From Marinobacter sp. (GTDB lineage: Bacteria; Pseudomonadota; Gammaproteobacteria; Pseudomonadales; Oleiphilaceae), in NCBI GenBank assembly GCA_014762755.1, contig JABURI010000272.1:1-52584 (forward strand): a stretch of 52,584 bases of DNA. Direction: 5' to 3'. The notes under the pieces are model-generated. The model had not been told where the DNA came from. It saw only the letters and a list, made by a program, of their open reading frames with translations, and did no database searches. This document shows, in pieces, positions 30,362 to 38,429 of this stretch; the stretch's first letter is position 1; each line of letters begins with the position of its first letter. The translations under genes and the position numbers were made by a program.

Positions 30362-31531
30362 ATGACCAACATGAACCTGAAAACCACTGACGGCCTGGAA
30401 GTGGGCTACGACATTCCGGCAGCGATTGGCATGGATGAAAGCGAAATACAAACCCCCTGCCTGGTGCTGGATCTGGACGCATTGGAATACAACATCAAGA
30501 AAATGGGCGAGTACGCCAAGGCCCACGGCATGCGCCACAGAATTCACGGCAAGATGCACAAGTCAGTGGATATCGCCCGACTGCAGGAACAACTCGGTGG
30601 CGCCGTCGGAGTGTGTTGTCAGAAGGTTTCTGAGGCGGAGGTCTTTGCCCGGGGCGGCATCAAGGACATCCTGGTATCCAACCAGGTCCGGGACCCCGGC
30701 AAAATCGACCGGCTCGCCCGGATCCCGAAGCTGGGCTCAAGGACCATTGTCTGTGTAGACGACTCTGACAACGTCCCGGAGCTGTCGGCGGCCGCTCAGC
30801 GTCATAACACTCAACTGGACTGCTTTGTGGAAATTGATTGCGGGGCCGGGCGCTGCGGTGTCACCACGACGGAGGAGTTAGTCGGTATTGCCAAGGCAAT
30901 CGACGAAGCAGCGAACCTCCGGTTCGCCGGAATCCAGGCATACCAGGGGGCGATGCAGCACATGACCTCCTATGAGGAACGCAAGGCCAAACTGGATGCC
31001 GCGATAGCAATGGTCCGTGAGGCGGTCGCCGCGCTGAAGGAGGTCGGTCTTGAGCCGGAACTGGTGTCCGGCGGGGGAACCGGCTCCTACTATTTCGAGA
31101 GCAATTCGGGCGTTTATAACGAGCTCCAGTGTGGTTCCTACGCCTTTATGGACGCGGACTACGGTCGAATCCAGGACAAGGAGGGCAACCGAATTGACCA
31201 GGGTGAATGGCGAAACGCATTGTTCATCCTGACCAGCGTCATGAGCCACGCCAAGTCCGACAAGGCAATTTGCGACGCCGGCCTCAAGGCCCAGTCGGTG
31301 GACAGCGGTCTGCCGTTCATCTTCGGACGGGACGATGTGGAATACATCAAGTGCTCGGACGAACACGGGGTCATTGCCGATCCCCAGGGCGTTCTGGCCA
31401 TCAACGAAAAGCTGAAACTCGTGCCGGGTCACTGTGATCCCACCTGTAACGTTCACGACTGGTACGTGGGGGTGCGCAACGGCAAAGTCGAAACCCTGTG
31501 GCCCGTCAGCGCCCGCGGCAAGGCTTTCTGA
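30362..31531 (+). CDS. bhcC: Beta-hydroxyaspartate aldolase (BhcC)
   Basis: Joins glycine and glyoxylate to (2R,3S)-beta-hydroxyaspartate, the carbon-carbon bond-forming step. 389 aa, alanine-racemase-fold PLP enzyme like D-threonine aldolase. The PLP Lys is about 64 in RIHGKMHKS; the metal-binding pair is likely His357 and Asp359 in PGHCDPTCNVHDW; VSGGGTGSYYF binds the cofactor phosphate. It follows bhcB after 25 bases with GAGGATA as ribosome site. D-threonine aldolase is the alternative reading of the protein alone. Confidence 0.9.
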   Translation: MTNMNLKTTDGLEVGYDIPAAIGMDESEIQTPCLVLDLDALEYNIKKMGEYAKAHGMRHRIHGKMHKSVDIARLQEQLGGAVGVCCQKVSEAEVFARGGIKDILVSNQVRDPGKIDRLARIPKLGSRTIVCVDDSDNVPELSAAAQRHNTQLDCFVEIDCGAGRCGVTTTEELVGIAKAIDEAANLRFAGIQAYQGAMQHMTSYEERKAKLDAAIAMVREAVAALKEVGLEPELVSGGGTGSYYFESNSGVYNELQCGSYAFMDADYGRIQDKEGNRIDQGEWRNALFILTSVMSHAKSDKAICDAGLKAQSVDSGLPFIFGRDDVEYIKCSDEHGVIADPQGVLAINEKLKLVPGHCDPTCNVHDWYVGVRNGKVETLWPVSARGKAF

Positions 31532-31541
31532 GGAGGTTACG

Positions 31542-32546
31542 ATGGAGACACCAGTAAACGTGAGTCAAACCGGCCATCAGGTAACTGTGGTTCCGGAAGA
31601 GGCGTGCCAGGCGGTAATCGGGCGAAAACAGGCCTTCGAGGCAGTCGAGGCGGTGTTCGCGTCCATGGCAAGCGGGTCCGCCCGCAATTTCCCGGTGGTC
31701 AGGGAGGCGATTGGTCATGCCGATGCCCTCTATGGATTCAAGTCCGGATTTGATCGGGCGGGTATGGTCCTTGGCGTGAAGTCCGGGGGTTACTGGCCGG
31801 GCAATGTCCAGAGAGGGCTGACCAATCACCAGTCAACGGTCGTGCTGTTTGACCCCGATACCGGCCGATTGGCAGCGCTGGTCGGCGGCAACTACCTGAC
31901 TGCGGTCCGGACAGCGGCGGCGTCGGCGGTATCGATTGCTCATCTGGCGCGAAAGGATGCGAGGGTCCTGGGCATGGTGGGCGCTGGCCACCAGTCCACG
32001 TTTCAGCTCAGAGCAGCGCTTGAACAGCGTAACTTTGATCAGGTGGTCGGCTGGAATCGTAATCCGGAAAGCCTTGCGCGACTGGCGGCAGTGTGTGAGG
32101 AGCAGGGTGTGCCTTTCGAGGCCGTTTCATTGCCGGACCTTGGCGCCCGGTCCGATGTGATCATCACGATCACCTCGGCGTTTGAACCGCTGTTGATGTC
32201 TGAATGGGTCAAGCCGGGTACCCACATTGCGTGCATGGGCACAGACACGAAGGGTAAGCAGGAGGTTGATCCTATGCTGTATTCCCGGGCAGCGATCTTC
32301 ACCGACGAAGTCGCCCAGGCCACCAGTATTGGTGAATCCCAGCATGCGGCGGCAACCGGAATTCTGGCTCCAGAACGGATCGTCGCCATTGGGGATGTGA
32401 TCAACGGAAAACACCCGGGGCGCAGCGCAGAGCAGGACATTACCCTTTTTGACGGTACCGGGGTCGGTCTGCAGGATCTGGCAGTTGCATCGATGGCGGC
32501 GAAGCTGGCGGGCGCAGAGGGATTGGTGGAGCGGTTTGTTCTGTAG
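31542..32546 (+). CDS. bhcD: Iminosuccinate reductase (BhcD)
   Basis: Reduces iminosuccinate to L-aspartate with NADH, closing the cycle. 334 aa, ornithine cyclodeaminase/mu-crystallin family. Rossmann loop GMVGAGHQSTFQLRA near residue 147; family blocks VGGNYLTAVRTAAASAV and GTHIACMGTDTKGKQEV. The ATG at 31542 follows a strong AGGAGG, 10 bases after bhcC; an open frame extends upstream inside bhcC but is not credible. Last gene of bhcABCD. Alone it could be called an ornithine cyclodeaminase-like protein. Confidence 0.9.
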   Translation: METPVNVSQTGHQVTVVPEEACQAVIGRKQAFEAVEAVFASMASGSARNFPVVREAIGHADALYGFKSGFDRAGMVLGVKSGGYWPGNVQRGLTNHQSTVVLFDPDTGRLAALVGGNYLTAVRTAAASAVSIAHLARKDARVLGMVGAGHQSTFQLRAALEQRNFDQVVGWNRNPESLARLAAVCEEQGVPFEAVSLPDLGARSDVIITITSAFEPLLMSEWVKPGTHIACMGTDTKGKQEVDPMLYSRAAIFTDEVAQATSIGESQHAAATGILAPERIVAIGDVINGKHPGRSAEQDITLFDGTGVGLQDLAVASMAAKLAGAEGLVERFVL

Positions 32547-32624
32547 GCGACCCCGGGTATCTGCTTACTGGGGTTGCACTCAAGCGGCCCCCATAATGGG
32601 ATCAGTAGCAAACCAGGAGGAATT

Positions 32625-32855
32625 ATGCCTGATACCAGATCCAACAATGTTTCCGGACGCAAAGATCGAAAGTTCGCCGTCTCGGCAAACCGTGGCCAGG
32701 CCAGCCACCGGATCCGTTATGTGGAGACCGGGGGCGCACTGGTCGATACAGAGGAGTGCACTTTCTGTCAGTCGGTCCCGGATCTGCAGGACAGCGAGAA
32801 GGAAAAGACGGCCAGAGCCGAACCGGACTCCGACCGCCAGAAGTCATCTGACTGA
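32625..32855 (+). CDS. Small hydrophilic CxxC protein, unknown
   Basis: 76 aa with an excellent ribosome site (AGGAGG, 6 bases before the ATG at 32625). Highly charged and probably partly disordered, with one CxxC motif (ECTFCQ, about residue 45) that could bind metal or act in redox. No membrane helix or signal. It is 78 bases after bhcD and may be read from the bhc transcript or alone; it ends close to hemH in convergent orientation. I do not recognise a family. Confidence 0.6.
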   Translation: MPDTRSNNVSGRKDRKFAVSANRGQASHRIRYVETGGALVDTEECTFCQSVPDLQDSEKEKTARAEPDSDRQKSSD

Positions 32856-32875
32856 TCGTTGATACGGCGGATTCC

Positions 32876-33985
32876 TCAGAGGGATCTGCCGGGGTAGGCC
32901 ATTTCTTTCTGCTGGTCCGCCCGTTTCTGCCTGAGAGCCAGACTCTCCGGCTCGTTGGTCGGAATCTGCCAGCCTGCAAGATTGTCCTCGATCAGCTTGA
33001 CCAGCGCCTCGATGTGGCCCGGTGTCGCATTGAGAGCCGGAATGTAACTGAAGCCCTCACCACCGGCCTCCATGAAATACTCGCGGTTTTCCTCGTTGAT
33101 TTCCTCGATCGTCTCCAGGCAATCAGAAGAGAATCCGGGGCAGAACACATCGATCGATTTGACGCCCTTGCCAGGAAGCGATTTCAGGGTCTCATCCGTG
33201 TAAGGCTTGAGCCATTCCTCGCGCCCGAACCGGGACTGGAAGGTGGTCATGTAGTCTTCGGATGACAGCCCGAGGCGCTCCGCGAGCAGGCGTGAGGTCT
33301 TGTGGCACTCGCAGTGGTACGGGTCGCCTTTAAGAAGATATTTCAGCGGCACCCCGTGGTAGGACAGGATCAACTTGTCCTTGCGGCCATGGTTGGCCCA
33401 GTGCGCCTCGATATGCCGGGCCATCGCCTCGATATAGGGCGGGTAGTCCGGATAATGTGAGACAAAGCGCAGATCCGGCAGCCACCGGCGTTTGGTGAAG
33501 TCCTTGGCCACCGCATCGAATGTCGAGGCGGAAGTGGAGGCCGAGTACTGGGGGTAGAGCGGCAGGACCAGGAGCTTGCGCACGCCCTGTTCCTGCATTT
33601 CATCCAGCACCTTGCTGATGGACGGGTTGCCATAGCGCATGGCGAATCCGACCACAACATTCGGCCCGTACTTCTGCTTCAGCGCCTCGCGGATCCCTTC
33701 CGCCTGTTTGGCGGTGTGCAGAAGCAGGGGAGAGCCCTCTGCTTCCCACACACTGGCGTAGGCTTCGGCGCTGCGCTTCGGACGGATACGCAGGATGATG
33801 CCGTTCAGAATCAGCCACCACAGGGGGCGGGGAACCTCCACCACCCTGGGATCCCAGAGGAACTCCGCCAGATAGCGTCGAAGGGCTGAGGTGGTGGGGG
33901 CGTCCGGGGTGCCAAGGTTGGTCACCAGTACGCCCAGCCGTTCGGGCTGGTTGTGGCTGAAATTCTCTGAGCTTTTGTATTTCAT
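32876..33985 (-). CDS. hemH: Ferrochelatase
   Basis: Inserts ferrous iron into protoporphyrin IX, the last step of heme synthesis; membrane-associated cytoplasmic enzyme. 369 aa, close to other gammaproteobacterial HemH. Motifs: VLVTNLGTPDAPT at the start, GSPLLLHT, the catalytic His in LILSYHGVP, and the C-terminal PGFSSDCLETIEEI with its Glu residues. Single gene, convergent with the small CxxC gene. Confidence 0.96.
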   Translation of the reverse strand: MKYKSSENFSHNQPERLGVLVTNLGTPDAPTTSALRRYLAEFLWDPRVVEVPRPLWWLILNGIILRIRPKRSAEAYASVWEAEGSPLLLHTAKQAEGIREALKQKYGPNVVVGFAMRYGNPSISKVLDEMQEQGVRKLLVLPLYPQYSASTSASTFDAVAKDFTKRRWLPDLRFVSHYPDYPPYIEAMARHIEAHWANHGRKDKLILSYHGVPLKYLLKGDPYHCECHKTSRLLAERLGLSSEDYMTTFQSRFGREEWLKPYTDETLKSLPGKGVKSIDVFCPGFSSDCLETIEEINEENREYFMEAGGEGFSYIPALNATPGHIEALVKLIEDNLAGWQIPTNEPESLALRQKRADQQKEMAYPGRSL

Positions 33986-34021
33986 TCAAATCGGTCCCTG
34001 GTCTGGTTTATGGACGGGTGG

Positions 34022-34453
34022 CTACCCCTTGTTCTGTGCCTGCTGCGCCATCCTCGGGGCGAGGCCACTGATGTCATAGCCAGCGTTACGGGCCTTGGTG
34101 AAAATCTCCTGGGCCGGGTTGGAGCGGGCAGCGCTCAGTGCCCAGAGGATCGTGCAGCGGGTGCCGGAGCGGCAGAAAGCCAATACGGGTTTCGCCGCCT
34201 CCCGGATCATTGGGGCAAAACGGTCCACGTCTTCATCCGTGATGTTGCCGGACTCCACCGGCATGTAGACCCACTCAAGGCCGTTTTCCTTTGCCGCAGC
34301 CTCAATATCTGCCATTGACGGCTGGCCGGGCTCCTCGTGGTCGGGGCGGTTGGCGACCAGGGTCTTGAAGCCCAGGCGGGCCGCCTCGGCCACCTCTTCC
34401 ACGCGGATCTGAGGCGCTACGGAAATGGTGTCGTCAATCTTTCGGATATCCAT
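34022..34453 (-). CDS. DUF442 / TIGR01244 family phosphatase-like protein
   Basis: 143 aa, resembling the phosphatase-like domain of Blh, often encoded with YeeE transporters and persulfide dioxygenases. The active-site loop is FCRSGTRC (Cys at about 98), like the P-loop of cysteine phosphatases and some sulfurtransferases; the conserved start is DDTISVAPQI. The ATG at 34453 follows GGAGG. It lies 45 bases after two YeeE-type genes in the same direction. A role in reactive sulfur handling is inferred from the neighbours. Confidence 0.82.
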   Translation of the reverse strand: MDIRKIDDTISVAPQIRVEEVAEAARLGFKTLVANRPDHEEPGQPSMADIEAAAKENGLEWVYMPVESGNITDEDVDRFAPMIREAAKPVLAFCRSGTRCTILWALSAARSNPAQEIFTKARNAGYDISGLAPRMAQQAQNKG

Positions 34454-34498
34454 GGAGTACCTCCGCAATCTTGGTGGGGCTAAATTACCAGAAATCGA

Positions 34499-34924
34499 TC
34501 AGGCTTTTGCCCGGTTCCGCTCAATTAATTCGAAAATCACCATACCGGAGACCATCGAGGCCACAAAAACGGCCGCTTTGATCTCGCCGGCGCCCAGGGC
34601 AACGATGCCAGGCCCCGGGCAGATGCCGGCAATGCCCCAGCCGACACCGAACATCAGGCTGCCAATGACCAGCCGCTTGTCGATGTGGTTGTGGGACGGA
34701 ATCTTCATGTTGAAGCCCAGGAACGACAGGGTCCGGCGACGGGCGACGGCAAACGCCACCACGCCTACGATGATGGCGCCACCCATGACGAAGGCCAGGG
34801 ACGGGTCCCAGAGGCCGGCAATATCAAGGAAGCCCAGGACCTTTTCCGGGTTTGCCATGCCGGAGACGATCAGGCCAAAACCGAAAATCAGGCCGGCGAA
34901 CAGGGATGCAAGGGAATACTTCAT
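34499..34924 (-). CDS. YeeE/YedE-type transporter, half 2
   Basis: 141 aa with four hydrophobic segments. It carries one of the conserved Cys motifs of the YeeE/TsuA thiosulfate transporters, GWGIAGICPGPG (about residues 99-110). Together with the upstream gene it makes the two-protein version of the roughly 350-aa YeeE channel. Starts 6 bases after its partner. Transported species (thiosulfate, sulfite or persulfide) is unknown. Confidence 0.85.
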   Translation of the reverse strand: MKYSLASLFAGLIFGFGLIVSGMANPEKVLGFLDIAGLWDPSLAFVMGGAIIVGVVAFAVARRRTLSFLGFNMKIPSHNHIDKRLVIGSLMFGVGWGIAGICPGPGIVALGAGEIKAAVFVASMVSGMVIFELIERNRAKA

Positions 34925-34930
34925 ACTCGA

Positions 34931-35368
34931 TCAGACTCCAAGCACGTGGCGGATAACGAACACAGTGATAAAACCCGTTGCCATGAAGCTCAGGGTGGCG
35001 ACCAGGGACCGCAGGGACAGACGAGACAAGCCGCAGACACCATGACCACTGGTGCAACCGGACCCGTACCGGGTGCCGATGCCGACCAGCAGACCGGCGA
35101 TGATCAGGGCAGGGTAACCAGCGTTGATTTCGATGGCGGGCATATCACCGGCCAGCAGCCAGACCGCCGGAGCACCAAGCAGACCCAGCATGAACGCTAT
35201 CCGCCAGGCGATATCACCTGTGAGGGGTGTCAGAAGGCCACCCAGGATACCGCTGATGCCCGCGATTCGGCCGTTGAGCAACAGAAAGCTGGCCGCTGCC
35301 AGGCCAACCAGAATACCGCCGGCCAGAGCCGACCAGGGAGTGAAATTACTCCAGGCAATCTCGATCAT
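34931..35368 (-). CDS. YeeE/YedE-type transporter, half 1
   Basis: 145 aa, four hydrophobic segments, with the other YeeE signature, [15 protein letters not shown] (about residues 105-119), whose Cys should bind the sulfur anion. Start at 35368 preceded by GGAG. First gene of a minus-strand run half 1 - half 2 - DUF442 protein. No ArsR/BigR-type regulator gene lies beside it, unlike the Xylella cluster of this kind. Confidence 0.85.
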   Translation of the reverse strand: MIEIAWSNFTPWSALAGGILVGLAAASFLLLNGRIAGISGILGGLLTPLTGDIAWRIAFMLGLLGAPAVWLLAGDMPAIEINAGYPALIIAGLLVGIGTRYGSGCTSGHGVCGLSRLSLRSLVATLSFMATGFITVFVIRHVLGV

Positions 35369-35436
35369 TGACTACTCCGTGAAGACAGGACTTTAGTTAC
35401 AGGAATAAGCTTATAATGGCAGGCAATAATACCACG

Positions 35437-35463
35437 AAAAAAGCCCGGCAAGGGATGCCGGGC
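35437..35463 (-). terminator. Orphan intrinsic terminator on the minus strand
   Basis: On the minus strand GCCCGGCA, loop TCCCT, TGCCGGGC, then TTTTTT. An 8-bp GC stem with a six-T tail. No protein gene lies upstream of it on this strand (the next is the plus-strand phasin), so it should end a short RNA. Confidence 0.85.
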
Positions 35464-35528
35464 AGAGGCGTGCGAGTAGTATCCATGAAAGACTTCCAGA
35501 CAAACCGGCATCAGCAGGGATACCGGTA
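35437..35528 (-). ncRNA. Candidate small RNA, about 92 nt
   Basis: Read on the minus strand: TTGAAG (35562-35557), 16 bases, AATACT (35540-35535), then a likely start near 35528. The first 24 nt (35527-35504) form a 9-bp stem, ACCGGTATC with GATGCCGGT, around loop CCTGCT. A single T-G pair is a wobble on this strand but would be A-C on the other. A roughly 40-nt linker follows and then the terminator with its T tail. This is the plan of a typical Hfq-type sRNA. The 35369-35715 gap otherwise contains only flanking promoters. Confidence 0.4.
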
Positions 35529-35715
35529 TGCTGAAGTATTGACCATATTTTGAACACTTCAAGCGAGAGCCCTTTTCGTTTGAAAACATTTTTTCATATC
35601 GAATGCGTGTTTATACTGCGGCCTTTCCCTGTGCGGGTTTCAGCGCCACTGCAATCCCGCCGGGGGTGTAATACAATAGGGACCTGAAGCGAAATTTCCA
35701 CCCCGAGGTTGATAA

Positions 35716-36132
35716 ATGTCAGACGAAAAATCCCCCAAGCCGGAGACCGACGCGCAGCTAGCTGCCAAAATCAAGGGTTCTGCCCGGCAGATCTGGCTGG
35801 CGGGGCTGGGTGCTTACACCAAGGCCGAAGAAGACACCGGCCGGTTTTTCGAGCGTCTGGTGCAGGAAGGCGAGCAGCTGGAAAGCAAAACCCGCGGTGT
35901 GGTCGGCAAGCAGATCAAATCAGTGGAGGATCGGGTCGAAGGTGTTCGTGAACGGGCGACGGGAACCTGGGACAAGCTCGAGAACATGTTTGATGAACGG
36001 GTGTCCGGTGCCTTGCGTCGCCTCGGCATCCACCGTCGTGAAGAAATCGAGGCGTTGGAGCGGCGCATCGAGATCCTGGAAACAGAGCTGAATCGTCTCC
36101 GCAATCGTTCCGGGAGTGACGAGGAAGAATAG
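35716..36132 (+). CDS. Phasin family protein (PHA granule-associated)
   Basis: Coats polyhydroxyalkanoate granules. 138 aa, helical. The phasin core is QIWLAGLGAYTKAEEDTGRFFERLVQEG (about 26-53), then an amphipathic region and a C-terminal coiled coil (EEIEALERRIEILETELNRL). It lacks the AAKPA-type lysine/alanine tail of PhaF and so resembles PhaI in size. A TATACT-like -10 box at 35612-35617 could drive it. Convergent with the PhaD-like regulator. Confidence 0.88.
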   Translation: MSDEKSPKPETDAQLAAKIKGSARQIWLAGLGAYTKAEEDTGRFFERLVQEGEQLESKTRGVVGKQIKSVEDRVEGVRERATGTWDKLENMFDERVSGALRRLGIHRREEIEALERRIEILETELNRLRNRSGSDEEE

Positions 36133-36143
36133 TCCGAAGCAGG

Positions 36144-36773
36144 TCAGAGGTAGTCCCGGCTCATCAGCCGGACTTCGTCCCGCTCACCGGGCGCGAGGTA
36201 GGGCAGGACCAGGTGCATCATCTGGTAAACCCCTCGGCCCGGATCCACAGATTCCCGATCCTCAAGATGGGACAGCGTGTCGAAACTGCTCCAGTAACAG
36301 GCGGTTAGCGTTAACTGTTCACACAACGACTGAAGTTCTTCCCCGTCAATTTCCATCATCCCCTGGCGCCGGAAGCTTTCGCAGATGACCTGGAAGGCGG
36401 CGGTCTTCTTTTTCAGCAGACGCTTGAACCTTGATTGCAGTTGATCGTAGCGCGACAGCACATTGACCAGATCCTGGTAGAGGAAGCGGTAGCGAGCAAC
36501 GGTCTCGAACATCAGGTGAAGGAAGAAGCCGTTCTGATCGAGGCTGATTTCAACGTCTTCCGGCACCGCCAGCAGGTCCAGCATTTCCGCCTCGAACCTG
36601 CCAAACAGCTCCTCGACGATGTCACCCTTGCTCTTGAAGTGGTAATAGAGATTGCCCGGGCTGATCTCCAGTTCGTCGGAGATCAGCAAGGTGGTCACGT
36701 TGGGCTCCCCGACGCAGTTGAACAGCGCCAGGCTGGTGTCGAGGATGCGGTCGCGGGTTTTGATTTTTTTCAT
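36144..36773 (-). CDS. TetR-family regulator, PhaD-like
   Basis: 209 aa. N-terminal helix-turn-helix, TRDRILDTSLALFNCVGEPN...LEISPGNLYYHFKSKGDIV, very like PhaD, the activator of PHA genes in Pseudomonas; C-terminal helical ligand domain. The convergent phasin gene 11 bases away supports a role in PHA metabolism. Begins 18 bases after the exonuclease III gene and may be cotranscribed with it. Its ligand and targets are not visible here. Confidence 0.85.
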   Translation of the reverse strand: MKKIKTRDRILDTSLALFNCVGEPNVTTLLISDELEISPGNLYYHFKSKGDIVEELFGRFEAEMLDLLAVPEDVEISLDQNGFFLHLMFETVARYRFLYQDLVNVLSRYDQLQSRFKRLLKKKTAAFQVICESFRRQGMMEIDGEELQSLCEQLTLTACYWSSFDTLSHLEDRESVDPGRGVYQMMHLVLPYLAPGERDEVRLMSRDYL

Positions 36774-36791
36774 GTCGCGCCCGGCCGCGCC

Positions 36792-37604
36792 TCAGAGATC
36801 GAAACTGGCCCAGACCGGACAATGGTCCGAGGGCCGTTCCATGGCGCGAATGTCGTAGGAAACCCCGGCTGTACGGGCCTTGGGCAGCAGGCTGTCGCTG
36901 GCCATGATCAGGTCAATGCGCAGGCCACGTTTCGGATCCCGTTCGAAACCGCGGCTGCGGTAATCAAACCAGCTGAAGGTGTTGTCCTCTTCCGGGTGCA
37001 GGTAGCGGAACACGTCGGTATAGCCGCGCTGCTCCACCTGGCCGAGCCATTCCCGCTCCTCGGGCAGGAAGCTGGTCTTGCCGGTACGCAGCCAGCGCTT
37101 GGCGTTGTCGGCCCCGATTCCGATGTCCCGATCAGTGGGTGAGATGTTCATGTCGCCCATCACCAGCACATGGCCGCCTTCCTGTTTCAACTCGTCCAGG
37201 TACCGCATCAGGTCGGCGTAGAACTTCTCCTTGGCCGGAAACTTCACCGGGTGGTCGCGGTTCTCGCCCTGGGGGAAGTAGCCGTTGATGACGGTCAGCT
37301 TTTCGCCATTGAAGGTGAACTGGCCGGTGATCAGCCGGCGCTGGGAGTCCTCGCCGTCCCACGGGTACCCCTTGAGTACGCTTTCGGGTTCTTCCTTCGA
37401 CATGAGGGCCACGCCATAGTGGGTTTTCTGGCCGTGGAAATGGACCCGATAACCCAGCTTATGAATCTCCTCCACCGGAAAATTCTCATCCTGCACCTTG
37501 GTTTCCTGGAGCCCGATCACGTCCGGGTTCAGGTCCCTGATAACGGCTTCAAGCTGGTGCAGACGGGTGCGAATACTGTTGACGTTGAAGGATACAAACA
37601 TCAT
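36792..37604 (-). CDS. xthA: Exodeoxyribonuclease III
   Basis: Mg-dependent AP endonuclease and 3'-5' exonuclease of base-excision repair. 270 aa, endonuclease/exonuclease/phosphatase fold. Motifs: FVSFNVNSIRTRL, GLQETKVQDENFP with the catalytic Glu, NGYFPQGENRD, VMGDMNISPTDRDIG, and the closing SDHCPVWA with the catalytic Asp-His. Length is that of E. coli XthA. The ATG at 37604 has GGAG at 12 bases; the next codon is also ATG. Confidence 0.95.
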   Translation of the reverse strand: MMFVSFNVNSIRTRLHQLEAVIRDLNPDVIGLQETKVQDENFPVEEIHKLGYRVHFHGQKTHYGVALMSKEEPESVLKGYPWDGEDSQRRLITGQFTFNGEKLTVINGYFPQGENRDHPVKFPAKEKFYADLMRYLDELKQEGGHVLVMGDMNISPTDRDIGIGADNAKRWLRTGKTSFLPEEREWLGQVEQRGYTDVFRYLHPEEDNTFSWFDYRSRGFERDPKRGLRIDLIMASDSLLPKARTAGVSYDIRAMERPSDHCPVWASFDL

Positions 37605-37685
37605 GGCTGCGAAGGTCTCCGGCGTAGGTTCCGGCGGAGTTTAACATACTGGCAGGGGGTTGCTGCCTTGGCAGCACCGACAGGA

Positions 37686-38429
37686 TCAGGGAGTCAGTTC
37701 ACATTCCGGGTAACTGGCGATGTCGTAGCGAATGTGGGCCTGGTAGTTGGTATCGGAGTTCTTGCGGATGTTGGTCAGGCCCAGATAGTGGGTGAGCGCG
37801 CCCTGGCTGTTGTAGCCCAGTTGTATGGGATCGACCAGGAACCGCAGGAGCATGCTGGTGGGGCGGATCGCGACTTCCAGGTGCGCTTCCAGGTCCGGGT
37901 GGTCGCTTGGCTCAAGGATAAAACCATAGAGTTCGCCGCGGGTCGGGCCCAGGAACCGGAACTCCACCGAGCGGCCCTCCTGAAGGGCTGACCAGTTCTG
38001 GCGAACCAGGTTGTCAAAGCCGGCATCAACCACAGCGCGGCCCGCAAGGGGTACGTTGAACGCCCGGGTTTCGCCGGCAGGTGTCTGCCAGTCCACTTCT
38101 AAGAGGTCATTGCCGGGGTAGCTGATCTGCAGCGATTCATCGAATCGGGGCAGGTTGAAGCTCACTTCCGGCTGAAGAGGAGAGCGCTCATAGCGGAGTA
38201 ACTTGTCAGCAAAGGCCTCACTCTGGTCCGGCTCGCGGTACTCGACAGTGTGTTCCAGGGGACGAAACTGACCCTGACCGCATTCGCCTTCTACCTGATG
38301 GTGCTCGGTGTAGAGCACTTCACCGTTCTGCGCACGTGCCTCACCGGAGAACTGGAAGATTTTTCCGTAGCAGGCTCCGGTGGCGGCCAATAGCAGCAGG
38401 GCCAGGACAGGCCTACGGATCCCTTTCAT
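37686..38429 (-). CDS. Exported protein of unknown function, last gene of the lipid operon
   Basis: 247 aa with an N-terminal signal peptide (MKGIRRPVLALLLLAATGA). A Cys follows (TGACYG), but the preceding residues are a poor lipobox, so a periplasmic protein is more likely than a lipoprotein. The rest is predicted mainly beta, with no motif I recognise. Its ATG overlaps the DUF2878 stop by 4 bases, so it belongs to the same operon. Confidence 0.78.
   Translation of the reverse strand: MKGIRRPVLALLLLAATGACYGKIFQFSGEARAQNGEVLYTEHHQVEGECGQGQFRPLEHTVEYREPDQSEAFADKLLRYERSPLQPEVSFNLPRFDESLQISYPGNDLLEVDWQTPAGETRAFNVPLAGRAVVDAGFDNLVRQNWSALQEGRSVEFRFLGPTRGELYGFILEPSDHPDLEAHLEVAIRPTSMLLRFLVDPIQLGYNSQGALTHYLGLTNIRKNSDTNYQAHIRYDIASYPECELTP

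Noticed and set aside
35365-35589. A 74-codon minus-strand frame in the gap before the phasin gene
   Set aside because: It runs through both stems and the terminator of the candidate sRNA and has no ribosome site, so RNA is the better reading.
37657-37677. Hairpin TGCTGCC/GGCAGCA after the lipid operon
   Set aside because: Stem is real but there is no T-run on either strand, so I do not call it a terminator.
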